Source: Pedobacter sp. ISL-64 | GTDB taxonomy: Bacteria > Bacteroidota > Bacteroidia > Sphingobacteriales > Sphingobacteriaceae | Direction: 5' to 3' | Length of the DNA stretch: 64,000 bases | Assembly: GCF_018613605.1 (NCBI RefSeq) | Contig: NZ_JAGGPU010000001.1 | Coordinates: 248,001-312,000 of the forward strand | Program-made: the position numbers and the translations under genes | The notes under the pieces: model-generated | Seen by the model: the letters and a program-made list of their open reading frames with translations, nothing else | Told to the model about the DNA's origin: nothing | Databases searched by the model: none | Shown: positions 26,482 through 35,269 of the stretch, piece after piece | How the letters are laid out: each line of letters starts with the position of its first letter | Numbering within the stretch: the stretch's first letter is position 1

Positions 26482-27252
26482 ATGAAAACAAAAGATCAAC
26501 CATTATTTATAGCCTTTTCTTCACAAAAAGGGGGTGTTGGTAAAAGTACCTTTACAGCACTTGTTGCAAGTACGCTGCATTACCGCCTGGGTTATCAGGT
26601 AGCGGTATTTGACTGTGATTTTCCCCAGCATAGTCTGACAAAAATGCGTGACCGGGATTTGAAAACCGTAATGGAAAATGAGGCCTTTAAACGATTGGCT
26701 CAAAAACAGTTTATGACACTTAATAAGAAAGCCTACCCGATCTTTAATTGCCGGGCAGAAACGGCGATACAGGAAGCCTCACATTTTATAGCGTCTTCAG
26801 TGGTTCCTCCTGATGTTGTTTTTTTTGATCTTCCGGGAACAGTAAATACTGCCGGGATATTGAAAACCCTTATGAACATGCACTATATTTTTTCACCCAT
26901 AACTGCCGATCGTGTGGTTGTTGAAAGTACTTTAAGCTTTACCCAGGCCCTGAGTGATATCGTTATGAAGAATGAAGAGAGCAATATTAAAGATATCAGG
27001 CTTTTTTGGAACGAAGTTGATCGGCGTGAAAAATCTTCCCTCTACGATTTCTATACCAATTTTATAGAAGGTCTGGGCTTCTCTCTTATGAAAAGCCATA
27101 TCAAGGATAGTAAAAGATTCAGAAAAGAAGGTGAGGCAATGGAAAGCACAGCCTTTCGGTCCACTTTACTGCCTCCTGATCTGCGATTGATGAAAACCTG
27201 TCATCTCGACCTTTTTATGGAAGAATTTCTAACAATCTTAAAATTACAATAA
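26482..27252 (+). CDS. traA: ParA-like ATPase TraA
   Basis: This 256-aa MinD/ParA ATPase has a deviant Walker A near the start (SSQKGGVGKSTFTALVAS, about residues 13-30) and Walker B-like VVFFDLPGT (about 113). In Bacteroidota ICEs the first tra gene encodes this protein, named TraA by convention; it may help position or maintain the element. It opens a run of short genes in the same direction (gaps of a few bases to about 50 bp). It lacks an HTH, and a ParB partner is not visible. Confidence 0.88.
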   Translation: MKTKDQPLFIAFSSQKGGVGKSTFTALVASTLHYRLGYQVAVFDCDFPQHSLTKMRDRDLKTVMENEAFKRLAQKQFMTLNKKAYPIFNCRAETAIQEASHFIASSVVPPDVVFFDLPGTVNTAGILKTLMNMHYIFSPITADRVVVESTLSFTQALSDIVMKNEESNIKDIRLFWNEVDRREKSSLYDFYTNFIEGLGFSLMKSHIKDSKRFRKEGEAMESTAFRSTLLPPDLRLMKTCHLDLFMEEFLTILKLQ

Positions 27253-27257
27253 GAATT

Positions 27258-27662
27258 ATGAACGAGGAAAATGAAGAAAAGGCCAGTCCGGTATTCAATG
27301 CGGAATATATCATGAACCAGATGGAATACGGTGTACGAAAAGAAGGAATGAAACCGCTTCCCGAATCTCCTTCAAAAGCTGAAATAAAGTCCGCTGCCAA
27401 AGAAAAAAGCAGGACTGTAAAGACAAACGATAAGGGTTATGAAGAGCTGTTTTTCAGAAATCCAGGCAGCAACGCCCGCAATGGAAAATCCGTATACATA
27501 AACCCTGAATTTCATGAACGCCTTTCCCGAATTGTTCAGGTCATTGGTGATGATAAACTGTCCATCTATGCCTATTTAAACAATGTATTAGAGTATCATT
27601 TTCAGGAATTCGGTGAAGAGATCACTACAAGTTTTAACGAGAAGTACAAACCAATTTTATAA
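27258..27662 (+). CDS. DUF3408 protein, TraB-like
   Basis: This 134-aa protein has a charged N-terminal half (Glu/Lys/Ser-rich) and a C-terminal DUF3408-like domain (about 60-134). That domain includes GKSVYINPEFHERLSRIVQV, then YAYLNNVLEYHFQEFGEEI and ends KYKPIL. This type of protein follows traA in Bacteroidota ICEs and resembles a DNA-binding RHH partner. It starts 6 bp after traA. Its C-terminal half is clearly related to the next gene, so the two arose by duplication. Confidence 0.8.
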   Translation: MNEENEEKASPVFNAEYIMNQMEYGVRKEGMKPLPESPSKAEIKSAAKEKSRTVKTNDKGYEELFFRNPGSNARNGKSVYINPEFHERLSRIVQVIGDDKLSIYAYLNNVLEYHFQEFGEEITTSFNEKYKPIL

Positions 27663-27674
27663 AATATTTGAATT

Positions 27675-27947
27675 ATGACATCTAAGAAAAATGGGAAAAT
27701 CAGTAAGAAACCACTGAGAACATATGAAGCCCTGTTCCTTACCAACCGTTACCCATCGGGACGCACTGGGAAAGTGGTATACATACGTCCTGAATATCAC
27801 GAGCGGCTTCTTCGCATTGTTCAATTGACCAGGGAAGAGAAGACGACACTTTATTCCTATATTGATAATATTTTCGAACATCATTTCCAGGAATTCGGAG
27901 TCGATATTACCGACTTTTTTAATGAAAGGAATAAACCTATCCTATGA
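27675..27947 (+). CDS. DUF3408 protein, paralogue of the preceding gene
   Basis: This 90-aa protein consists almost only of the DUF3408-like domain: GKVVYIRPEYHERLLRIVQL, then YSYIDNIFEHHFQEFGVDIT and ends RNKPIL. Conserved positions match the upstream neighbour along the full length, while that neighbour has an extra N-terminal tail. It starts 13 bp later and is probably part of the same message. In the TraB/TraC numbering it would be the TraC-position gene; I give no symbol. Confidence 0.78.
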   Translation: MTSKKNGKISKKPLRTYEALFLTNRYPSGRTGKVVYIRPEYHERLLRIVQLTREEKTTLYSYIDNIFEHHFQEFGVDITDFFNERNKPIL

Positions 27948-27998
27948 GAAAATACACTTTTCTCAATTTCACAGAACACTTAAATCTATTATATAATT

Positions 27999-28631
27999 AT
28001 GGAAACACTCATTGTAATATGCCTGCTTGTGGTCATCTTTTTACTGCTGGAGGATAAATTTGTGATCAAAAAAAGACCGGTTAAGAAAGAAAGCCAGGAG
28101 AAAGCGGCGATCATTTTACCGCAAATAATGGGATTGCCCAGGCCCGCAACAAGACTTTCGACGCCAAAGAATGCCCCTGAAAGCCAAAGTAAGGAACAAG
28201 AGCCCCAATCAGATAATTTAGCCACTGAAATCAAAGAAGATGATTTCGATATAGAAATTCCGCAGGAAGAGCCGGAAGAAGTTTTTAGTCAAATGCCCGA
28301 TTTTGAAGATGAGGAAAAAGAATGGGGCAAATATAGAGTTTCTGATGGTGAAGACGGTTTCGCCACAGGGGTCACCTTTGAGGAACTAAGTACCGTGGGG
28401 ATGTTACTGAGCCAGGAAATGCCCGAGCCATCTTTAGAGAAACAAGCGGTAGATATTGTTCGTAAAATACAGGGAACCGAACTTTTCAGTCTATTGGAAA
28501 ACTCTATGGAAGGGGCTTCGAGAAGAATAGCTGATCTATTGGACCGAAGCCTTTCCGCCGAAGCAGATCCCGGTTCTTCCATTTTGCGGAATAATAATTT
28601 ATCAGATTTTAATATTGGAGACTTTGTATAA
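27999..28631 (+). CDS. Membrane-anchored acidic tra-region protein (TraD position)
   Basis: This 210-aa protein begins with one membrane segment (LIVICLLVVIFLLL, about residues 4-17), then a basic stretch (KKRPVKKE), then a long acidic disordered linker (many E/D/P) and a helical C-terminal part (VDIVRKIQGTELFSLLENSM). This fits the TraD-position protein of Bacteroidota conjugative elements. Its function is unknown. The N-in orientation with a long cytoplasmic tail is inferred from the positive residues after the helix. Confidence 0.6.
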   Translation: METLIVICLLVVIFLLLEDKFVIKKRPVKKESQEKAAIILPQIMGLPRPATRLSTPKNAPESQSKEQEPQSDNLATEIKEDDFDIEIPQEEPEEVFSQMPDFEDEEKEWGKYRVSDGEDGFATGVTFEELSTVGMLLSQEMPEPSLEKQAVDIVRKIQGTELFSLLENSMEGASRRIADLLDRSLSAEADPGSSILRNNNLSDFNIGDFV

Positions 28632-28676
28632 AAGCAGAATTTCCCCTATTTATTTAACGAATTAATACCAGGAATT

Positions 28677-29486
28677 ATGGAAAGAGAATTGCCTGTTGTG
28701 AATATAGAAGGAACAGACTTTATTGTTGATGTAAAAAAACTGGAATTAATAGAAAGTAATAATCCCAACAATACGATTTCGCTTTTTGAGATGCGGGATC
28801 TTAGAAACCACAATGGATATGCTTTTGAGTATAGTCTGACGGAAAAGAATATACCGTCTTCGTTTATCCGTGGAGAAACGGTTACGGTAAGTCTGCCGGA
28901 ATTGGTGACACTCGATCCGGAAGGCATGTCTGCGAAATATGGCGTTCCCTTAGAGATGTTTGCAACTAAAAGCGATTTTGATCTAATGGTTGACCAGACC
29001 GCATTAAAAGAACGGCTTAGCGGTCTTTTACCCATTGTTGATATTGCAGGTCATCCTTTTTATGTTGATCTGCGGATGGATATGCTGCGCGCCAAAGACG
29101 ATTTCTTGTCAGAAGGGATTGTATTTTCTAAGATCGAAGACTATTACGTTGATGGAAAGGAAGAGTACTGCATTCCATACAATCCTAAAACGCATGAATT
29201 TAAGGAGATTGATTTTAGCTCGATAACCGAAATACCTAAAGATATTATTGTTGTCAGCGTACCTCATGAAAGTGCTTTGGACCCGATCGGGTATAACAGA
29301 AAGCATGGTTTTGAAGAGCTGTCTAACTTAAAGGAAAGTAACCTGAAGTCTCATTTCAAAGCTGGTCAGGTTGCCTGGAAAGATACGGGTATAGAAGAAA
29401 CTATTCGTGAAAACAAAGCAAATTCCATTAAAAGCGAAACTGCCAAAGCTAGTAAACCAATAAAAAGAAACGGGCCAAAACTTTAA
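28677..29486 (+). CDS. ICE hypothetical with internal duplication
   Basis: This 269-aa protein has two related halves. The first runs LPVVNIEGTDFIVDVKKLEL ... LDPEGMSAKYG (about residues 5-93). The second is LPIVDIAGHPFYVDLRMDML ... LDPIGYNRKHG (about 118-205). The C-terminal 60 residues are Lys/Ser-rich and end KRNGPKL. No known fold or enzyme motif is seen. It is a conserved hypothetical of Bacteroidota elements by context. The closing GPKL tail resembles the end of the DUF3945 protein at 3.3 kb and of the next gene. Confidence 0.65.
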   Translation: MERELPVVNIEGTDFIVDVKKLELIESNNPNNTISLFEMRDLRNHNGYAFEYSLTEKNIPSSFIRGETVTVSLPELVTLDPEGMSAKYGVPLEMFATKSDFDLMVDQTALKERLSGLLPIVDIAGHPFYVDLRMDMLRAKDDFLSEGIVFSKIEDYYVDGKEEYCIPYNPKTHEFKEIDFSSITEIPKDIIVVSVPHESALDPIGYNRKHGFEELSNLKESNLKSHFKAGQVAWKDTGIEETIRENKANSIKSETAKASKPIKRNGPKL

Positions 29487-29493
29487 ATGAGTT

Positions 29494-30126
29494 ATGAAAA
29501 TTGAAATAAAGAATATTCAATATAGTGAGCTGCTCAGCGAGGAGACCAATGCATTCGCAGCCACTCTGTATATTGAAGGAAGGAAAGCAGGAACCGCCTC
29601 TAATACGGGGCATGGCGGACCAACGGGCTATAGGGCAGACGATGAAAAGGGCAAAAAGCTTATCGAACGGGCCGAAGCCTGGTGTAAAACACTTCCGCCT
29701 GATAAATTTAGGTCAGAGGGTAAAGATTACTCTTTTGAGATGAATCTTGAAAGCCATATTGACAAACTTCTGGATAAGTGGCTTGATGAAAGAGATCTTA
29801 AGAGATTTCAAACGAGAATTAAAAAAGAGATGGAAAGAGGAGTTGTGGTGGGTATTCCTAATGAATCTTATTCATTATGGCGTTTCAAGATGCCGTTAGC
29901 CAATTACCTCAAGAATGCAAGTGGATTGCAAGTCATTAAAAGGGCTCTTGTAAATGAAATACTTCCGACTCTTAGAGAGGGAAGAATAATTTTAAATACC
30001 AATATTCCCCAAAAACTGCTAGAGGAATCGGGATTGAAAAAGAATCAGTATACAGAGCCGGTTTCCGGCAAAGATGCCATACAACAAAATGAAAGTAAGC
30101 TGCCGCGAAAAGGCCGTAAGCTGTGA
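29494..30126 (+). CDS. ICE hypothetical protein with basic GRKL tail
   Basis: This 210-aa soluble protein starts 7 bp after the previous gene. The N-terminal 80 residues contain a compact beta/alpha unit with GRKAGTASNTGHGGPTGYRA (about residues 29-48). The middle is helical and charged, and the tail ends KLPRKGRKL. I do not recognise the family. The Gly/His-rich GTASNTGHGGPTG stretch could be a ligand loop. It is probably co-expressed with the two preceding genes. Confidence 0.6.
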   Translation: MKIEIKNIQYSELLSEETNAFAATLYIEGRKAGTASNTGHGGPTGYRADDEKGKKLIERAEAWCKTLPPDKFRSEGKDYSFEMNLESHIDKLLDKWLDERDLKRFQTRIKKEMERGVVVGIPNESYSLWRFKMPLANYLKNASGLQVIKRALVNEILPTLREGRIILNTNIPQKLLEESGLKKNQYTEPVSGKDAIQQNESKLPRKGRKL

Positions 30127-30294
30127 ATTGTGAAAGAGAGTTTGTGTAGGCAAACTTCCTATCTTAGAGAAATGAATGATCCCACAGACTACAGTGGTCA
30201 CACCATAGTAGTAAGAAAAATCGGATCTTTGTATACGCCACGAAATGTGAAACGTAACTGAAAACTCCCCCCTCAATCAATACTATATCTTGAT

Positions 30295-30717
30295 ATGGCT
30301 AAGAAGAGAAAGAAAAAAGGCAATAAAGAGGCTAAACGAACAATGCCGCGTGCAAGAAGGCTGCAGTCTGCAAAGCAGTGGCTGCCAACTTATACGGGAA
30401 AGCACCTGGTACGGGCTTATGCCAGGCATTATCACACCGACCTACTTTGTTCGATCACAGAATTGCGGATCTTAGGGATTACTGTTACAGAGGAATATGA
30501 AACAGCGGTCAAACGCTCTGTTGAATTGGTGACTGCACAGAAAAAGCAAATGAAGGAAGCAGCATTGGCAAAAAGCAGAGGGCTGGTATGGGGTATCAAT
30601 CAGGATGAAAATTTCGCCTTTATTGTTGGGCATACAAGTGGTGGCGCACCCTAAGGGTTGCAATGGAATGAATTATCGGATGATGAGCAGAAGCTGTATG
30701 ATGAAGAAGAAAAATAA
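30295..30717 (+). pseudogene. Small basic ICE protein with premature stop
   Basis: The reading frame opens MAKKRKKKGNKEAKRTMPRA and runs 119 codons to a TAA at 30652-30654, right after TSGGAP. The same frame then continues without a break as GLQWNELSDDEQKLYDEEEK to a second TAA at 30715-30717. Related small ICE proteins, as I recall them, read SGGAPYG at this point, so the TAA has most likely replaced a Tyr codon (TAC/TAT). The intact form would be 140 aa. The truncated protein may still work, since only an acidic tail is lost. Function unknown. Confidence 0.7.
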
Positions 30718-30816
30718 TAGGCGAGGAACAGATACCATCAAGAACTTTTAAAAGCAAAGCGTAAAAAGCAAAGTTTAAAATACTCATTTAAATTTATCCA
30801 ATACATATTTATTCTC

Positions 30817-30847
30817 AACGTCAGAACATAAAGCCTGACGTTTTTTT
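30817..30847 (+). terminator. Rho-independent terminator of the traA block
   Basis: The 8-bp stem AACGTCAG/CTGACGTT has a 10-nt loop and is followed by a T-run on the + strand (30841-30847). It ends the transcript that begins at traA. Confidence 0.85.
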
Positions 30848-30871
30848 ATGCCTGTTTGTCTAATCTAACAA

Positions 30872-30899
30872 TAAAAAAACCAAGAACGAATCCTCGGTT
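30872..30899 (-). terminator. Rho-independent terminator of the DUF6922 gene
   Basis: On the minus strand AACCGAG pairs with CTTGGTT (one G-T pair) and a run of seven Ts follows. It faces the plus-strand terminator 25 bp away, forming a convergent pair. It probably ends the DUF6922 transcript that arrives from 31133. The following 230 bp hold no feature. Confidence 0.7.
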
Positions 30900-31132
30900 C
30901 TCTAATTTTGATTTTTAAAAGTATTTTGAAAACTAACTATTTAAAAATCAACATTATTAAAAGCAATGTGATTGTAATACATGAATTACTATATTAATAA
31001 TCGAATGTGGGTTAAACCTGTACAAAATGTTTAAGATCATATTATTTAATGAATATTTTTCACTTTACCAGGGTCTTTGTAATCTAAAAAAATCCGATCT
31101 GAGGTTCAGTATCTATTATTTTTATTATTAAA

Positions 31133-31570
31133 TCAAATCCACTGATAAGGTTTGTCCTTTCTATTCAGATAACAGTGCATTTCTTCCTTCTTGAGTTCGG
31201 GGAAAAATTTTAATGCATGATCAATACCATAATTAGGGAGAAAATGAATTTCGTCACGGATCGTCCTGATCACTTTTTCATACCCATAGAAACGAATGAT
31301 TTCGTCAATTTCTTCCTGTCCTCCACGTTCTACAATGCGTCCGATGATTGATCTATAGGCTTTGTCAAAATCCATTGCCTCTATGTCGTAGTCCCAAAAA
31401 AATACACGGTCTATTTTTGGCATTCTTTTATTTTTTGAGATAGGTTTGATAACATAACATTTACTTTTTTGCTGAACCCTGAAATCAATGATGTAGGCAA
31501 CAATTTTTGCTTTTATTTCTGCGCGACGGCTGTTTCTTCTACTGCCGGAATTGTGAAAACGTTTACTCAT
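31133..31570 (-). CDS. DUF6922-like protein (possible AbiE-type antitoxin relative)
   Basis: This 145-aa protein has a basic, Ser/Arg-rich N-terminal half and a DUF6922-like C-terminal domain (about residues 58-140): FFWDYDIEAMDFDKAYRSII, GRIVERGGQEEIDEIIRFYG and KFFPELKKEEMHC. DUF6922 genes often stand next to AbiEii-type nucleotidyltransferase toxins, but none is seen here. Directly upstream lies a decayed copy of the same domain, so this is a broken tandem duplication. The domain call rests on recalled conserved residues and the function is unknown. Confidence 0.65.
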   Translation of the reverse strand: MSKRFHNSGSRRNSRRAEIKAKIVAYIIDFRVQQKSKCYVIKPISKNKRMPKIDRVFFWDYDIEAMDFDKAYRSIIGRIVERGGQEEIDEIIRFYGYEKVIRTIRDEIHFLPNYGIDHALKFFPELKKEEMHCYLNRKDKPYQWI

Positions 31571-31574
31571 GAAG

Positions 31575-31886
31575 TTAAATCCAGTGATAAGGTTTGTCTT
31601 TCCTATTCTGATAACAGTGCATTTCTTCTTTCTTGATTTCAGGAAAAAATCTTAATACCTTATCAATAGCCATAGTTAGGGAGAAAGTGGATTTCATCGC
31701 GGATAGCCCTGATCACTTTTTCGTGACCATAGAAACGAATGATTTCATCAATTTCTTCCTGTCCTCCACGCTCAACGATGCGACCGATTACCATTTATAA
31801 GCTTCTCATTCGATCTCATCAAATCTGAAATCCCAAAAAAAATTGGGGTGCAGGTTGGGTATATTTTTCTTTGATTCTTTCATCAT
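31575..31886 (-). pseudogene. Decayed tandem copy of the DUF6922 gene
   Basis: On the minus strand the sequence begins MMKESKKNIPNLHPNFFWDF, breaks at in-frame stops after RFDEIE, shifts frame, then continues with IVERGGQEEIDEIIRFYG and ends KDKPYHWI at 31575. The C-terminal 200 bases match the intact copy 4 bp downstream almost base for base. The N-terminus differs, so two distinct but related genes lay in tandem, and this one is broken. Confidence 0.8.
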
Positions 31887-32036
31887 TTTACAAATTGGAT
31901 TTCTATTTTTTTTCTTAAAAATATCTCTATCAAATATACGATTTTTTTCACTTTAAAAGCCTTTTAACGCCAAGTAATTCCACTGATTGCCAGTTTGTTA
32001 GTCTGTCTTTGCTTCCCCAATACATTTGTTTTCAAG

Positions 32037-32052
32037 TCCCGCAAGGCGCGGG
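32037..32052 (+). promoter_or_regulatory. Hairpin in the leader before traE
   Basis: A short stem CCCGC/GCGGG (loop about AAGGC) lies 30 bp upstream of traE in the 195-bp gap that must carry the promoter of the mating-pore operon. Loose TTTG motifs precede it near 31995. The promoter itself cannot be fixed. Confidence 0.3.
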
Positions 32053-32081
32053 AAAATGGTTAACAAATAATTCAATTTCAC

Positions 32082-32387
32082 ATGGAGAAACAAAGAAAAA
32101 AACTGATTCTGGCAGGAATGATTTTACTGTCAGTATCGGGCGTGTTTGCGCAGGGGAATGGTGCAGCAGGAATTACGGAAGCGACCCAGATGGTCACATC
32201 GTATTTTGATCCTGCGACCAAGCTGATCTACGCGATTGGTGCCGTGGTGGGACTGATCGGCGGGGTAAAAGTGTACAATAAGTTCAGCAGCGGTGATCCC
32301 GACACCAGCAAGACAGCGGCAAGTTGGTTTGGTGCATGTATTTTCCTGATCGTAGCTGCAACAATCCTTCGTTCATTCTTCCTTTAA
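32082..32387 (+). CDS. traE: Conjugative transfer protein TraE (DUF4134)
   Basis: This 101-aa protein has a signal segment (LILAGMILLSVSGVFAQ) and two hydrophobic helices (LIYAIGAVVGLIGGVKVYNK and ACIFLIVAATILRSF). This is the pattern of DUF4134/TraE, which resembles VirB2-type pilins in size and topology. It opens the mating-pore operon, which continues almost without gaps to traQ at 41.6 kb. The pilin-like role is inferred from topology. Confidence 0.9.
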   Translation: MEKQRKKLILAGMILLSVSGVFAQGNGAAGITEATQMVTSYFDPATKLIYAIGAVVGLIGGVKVYNKFSSGDPDTSKTAASWFGACIFLIVAATILRSFFL

Positions 32388-32398
32388 ACTGATGCCTT

Positions 32399-32737
32399 AT
32401 GAATAATACAGCATTCAACATCAACAAAGGTATTGGGAGGACAGTAGAATTTAAGGGCTTAAAAGCGCAGTACCTGTTCATTTTTGCAGGCGGACTGCTG
32501 GGTATTCTTATCCTGACAATGATCCTATACATGGTTGGGGTTAATTCCTACATCTGTCTTTTAGTTGGGGCAGGAGGGGCTTCGCTCTTAATCTGGCAGA
32601 CATTCAAGCTCAACCAAAAATATGGAGAGTACGGATTAATGAAAATCGGTGGAAAAAGCAGGCATCCCAAATTCATCATCTGCCGTAAACCGATCTACCG
32701 TTATCTCAAGTTCAACCATAAAAAAGGTGCCTTATGA
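32399..32737 (+). CDS. traF: Conjugative transfer protein TraF (DUF4133)
   Basis: This 112-aa protein has two membrane helices (about 24-45 and 50-70) and FKGLKAQYLFIFAGGLLGIL near the start. It is the VirB3-like member of the Bacteroidota mating pore. The stop overlaps the ATG of traG by 4 bases, so TraF and the ATPase are translationally coupled, as VirB3 and VirB4 often are. Confidence 0.9.
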   Translation: MNNTAFNINKGIGRTVEFKGLKAQYLFIFAGGLLGILILTMILYMVGVNSYICLLVGAGGASLLIWQTFKLNQKYGEYGLMKIGGKSRHPKFIICRKPIYRYLKFNHKKGAL

Positions 32738-35232
32738 GAAATATTTCAAAGGCAACCACACTGGAGAGTAAATTTCCACTGCTTGCGGTAGAAAACCATT
32801 GTATAATCTCAAAGGAAGCTGACATTACTGCATGCTTCGTAGTTCATCTGCCTGAGATTTTTACGGTGGCAGGACCTGATTATGATGCGATCCATTCGGC
32901 ATGGCATAAAGCAGTGAAAACATTACCTGAATATACCGTGGTCCATAAACAGGATTGGTACATCAAGGAGAACTATCAACCTGACATTATTAAAGACGAT
33001 TTGAGTTTCCTTGGTAAGTCATATCAGCAGCACTTTAACGAGCGCCCATTCCTCAATCATTATTGCTATGTATTTATTACCAAAACTTCCAAAGACAGGA
33101 TGCGGATGCAGAGCAATTTTTCTTCGCTTTGCAAAGGGGTATTAGTTCCAAAGGAAATAAGGGATAAGGAAGCGGTTGGAAGGTTTATGGAATCGGTAAG
33201 CCAGTTCGAGCGGATCGTAAATGATTCCGGCTTTATCAGAATCCAGCAACTAAGTGAAGAGGATATTATCGGCGGCAAGGACAAGCAGGGTATACTTGAA
33301 CAATATTTTACGCTTTCCCGAAAACCGGGGACTGCACTGCAGGACATTGCTTTGGGGAGCGAAGAAATGAGGATCGGAAATAACAGGCTCTGTCTGCATA
33401 CTTTATCCGACACCGATGATCTCCCGTCAACAGTAGCCACAGATAGCCGGTATGAAAAATTATCTACAGACCGTAGTGACTGCCGTTTGTCCTTTGCTGC
33501 ACCTGTCGGATTATTATTGAACTGTAATCATATTTACAATCAATATTTATTTATTGATAACAGCGATGATAACCTCAAGAAGTTTGAAAAATCTGCACGA
33601 AATATGCATTCGCTGGGAAGATACAGCCGTAGTAACCAGATCAATAAAGAATGGATCGAACGCTATCTGAACGAAGCGCACTCTCATGGACTGTCATCCA
33701 TAAGGGCGCACTTCAATGTAATGGCATGGTCGGATGATGCTGTTGAGCTTAAACAAGTGAAGAACGATACGGGTAGTGCTTTGGCCCTGATGGAATGTAA
33801 ACCACGCCACAACACGACAGACGTTGCCACTTTGTTTTGGGCAGGAATTCCCGGTAATGCGGGAGATTTTCCAAGTGAAGAAAGCTTTTACACGTTTATA
33901 GAACCGGCGCTGTGCTTTTTTACTGAAGAGACAAATTACCAAAATTCGCCATCGCCCTTTGGAATTAAAATGGCCGATCGTCTGACAGGAAGGCCTATAC
34001 ATCTTGATATCTCTGATCTGCCGATGAAAAAAGGCATTATTACCAACCGGAATAAATTCATTCTAGGTCCATCGGGAAGCGGTAAATCATTTTTTACCAA
34101 TCATATGGTGAGACAATATTATGAGCAAGGAGCTCACGTTTTACTCGTCGATACGGGTAATTCTTATCAAGGCTTGTGCGAATTGATCAAAGGCAAAACG
34201 AAAGGAGAGGACGGGGTATATTTTATCTATAAGGAAGATAGTCCGATAGCCTTTAATCCTTTCTACACCGACGACGGCGTTTTCGATATTGAAAAAAGGG
34301 AAAGTATCAAAACCGTGATATTGACGCTTTGGAAAAGAGATGATGAACCGCCAAGCCGAGCCGAGGAAGTGGCCCTTTCCAATGCGGTGAGCGGCTATAT
34401 CGATAGGATCAAGAAGGAGAATTACAATCCGTCTTTTAACAGATTCTACGAGTACGTTAGAGGCGATTATCGTAAGATCCTGGAAGAAAAGCAGGTTCGC
34501 GAAAAAGACTTTGATATTGCCAATTTTTTAAATGTATTGGAACCTTATTACAAGGGCGGCGAATACGATTACCTGCTCAATTCTGAGAAACAGCTTGACC
34601 TTTTAACAAAACGGTTTATTGTGTTTGAAATCGACGCGATTAAAGATCACAAAATCTTATTTCCGATTGTAACGATCATCATCATGGAAGTATTCATTAA
34701 CAAGATGAGAAGGCTGAAAGGCATCCGAAAGCTCATTTTAATTGAAGAGGCTTGGAAGGCGATAGCCAAGGAGGGCATGGCGGAATATTTAAAATATTTG
34801 TTTAAAACCGTTAGAAAATTCTTTGGCGAGGCTATCGTAGTTACACAGGAGGTCGATGATATTATCCACTCACCAATTGTCAGGGAAAGTATTATCAACA
34901 ACTCGGACTGCAAGATCCTCTTGGATCAGCGAAAGTACATGAACAAGTTCGATGATATTCAGGCGATGCTCGGGCTCACTGACAAAGAGAAAGCGCAGGT
35001 GCTTTCTATTAATATGAACAACGATCCCTCCCGCTTTTATAAAGAAGTATGGATCGGTCTGGGCGGGACACATTCTGCAGTTTATGCTACAGAGGTTTCC
35101 GCTCAGGAATATCTGGCCTACACTACTGAAGAAACAGAAAAGCTCGAAGTGATGCAGCTGGCTAAAGAGTTGGATGGCAACGTAGAGCTATCTATAAAGA
35201 GGATCGCTGCCTACAAAAGTGAGAACCCATAA
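32734..35232 (+). CDS. traG: Conjugation ATPase TraG (VirB4-like)
   Basis: This 832-aa VirB4-type ATPase energises the transfer channel. Walker A is LGPSGSGKSFFTNHM (about residue 444). Walker B is LILIEEAWKAIA (about 667), followed by VRKFFGEAIVVTQEVDDI. The N-terminal 400 residues form the CagE/TrbE-like membrane-associated part. It is the most conserved gene of the operon and a good marker of a functional element. Length is normal and no lesion is seen. Confidence 0.95.
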   Translation: MRNISKATTLESKFPLLAVENHCIISKEADITACFVVHLPEIFTVAGPDYDAIHSAWHKAVKTLPEYTVVHKQDWYIKENYQPDIIKDDLSFLGKSYQQHFNERPFLNHYCYVFITKTSKDRMRMQSNFSSLCKGVLVPKEIRDKEAVGRFMESVSQFERIVNDSGFIRIQQLSEEDIIGGKDKQGILEQYFTLSRKPGTALQDIALGSEEMRIGNNRLCLHTLSDTDDLPSTVATDSRYEKLSTDRSDCRLSFAAPVGLLLNCNHIYNQYLFIDNSDDNLKKFEKSARNMHSLGRYSRSNQINKEWIERYLNEAHSHGLSSIRAHFNVMAWSDDAVELKQVKNDTGSALALMECKPRHNTTDVATLFWAGIPGNAGDFPSEESFYTFIEPALCFFTEETNYQNSPSPFGIKMADRLTGRPIHLDISDLPMKKGIITNRNKFILGPSGSGKSFFTNHMVRQYYEQGAHVLLVDTGNSYQGLCELIKGKTKGEDGVYFIYKEDSPIAFNPFYTDDGVFDIEKRESIKTVILTLWKRDDEPPSRAEEVALSNAVSGYIDRIKKENYNPSFNRFYEYVRGDYRKILEEKQVREKDFDIANFLNVLEPYYKGGEYDYLLNSEKQLDLLTKRFIVFEIDAIKDHKILFPIVTIIIMEVFINKMRRLKGIRKLILIEEAWKAIAKEGMAEYLKYLFKTVRKFFGEAIVVTQEVDDIIHSPIVRESIINNSDCKILLDQRKYMNKFDDIQAMLGLTDKEKAQVLSINMNNDPSRFYKEVWIGLGGTHSAVYATEVSAQEYLAYTTEETEKLEVMQLAKELDGNVELSIKRIAAYKSENP

Positions 35233-35269
35233 AATTTCAAAATAATTATAACATTCTAAAATCAAAACA

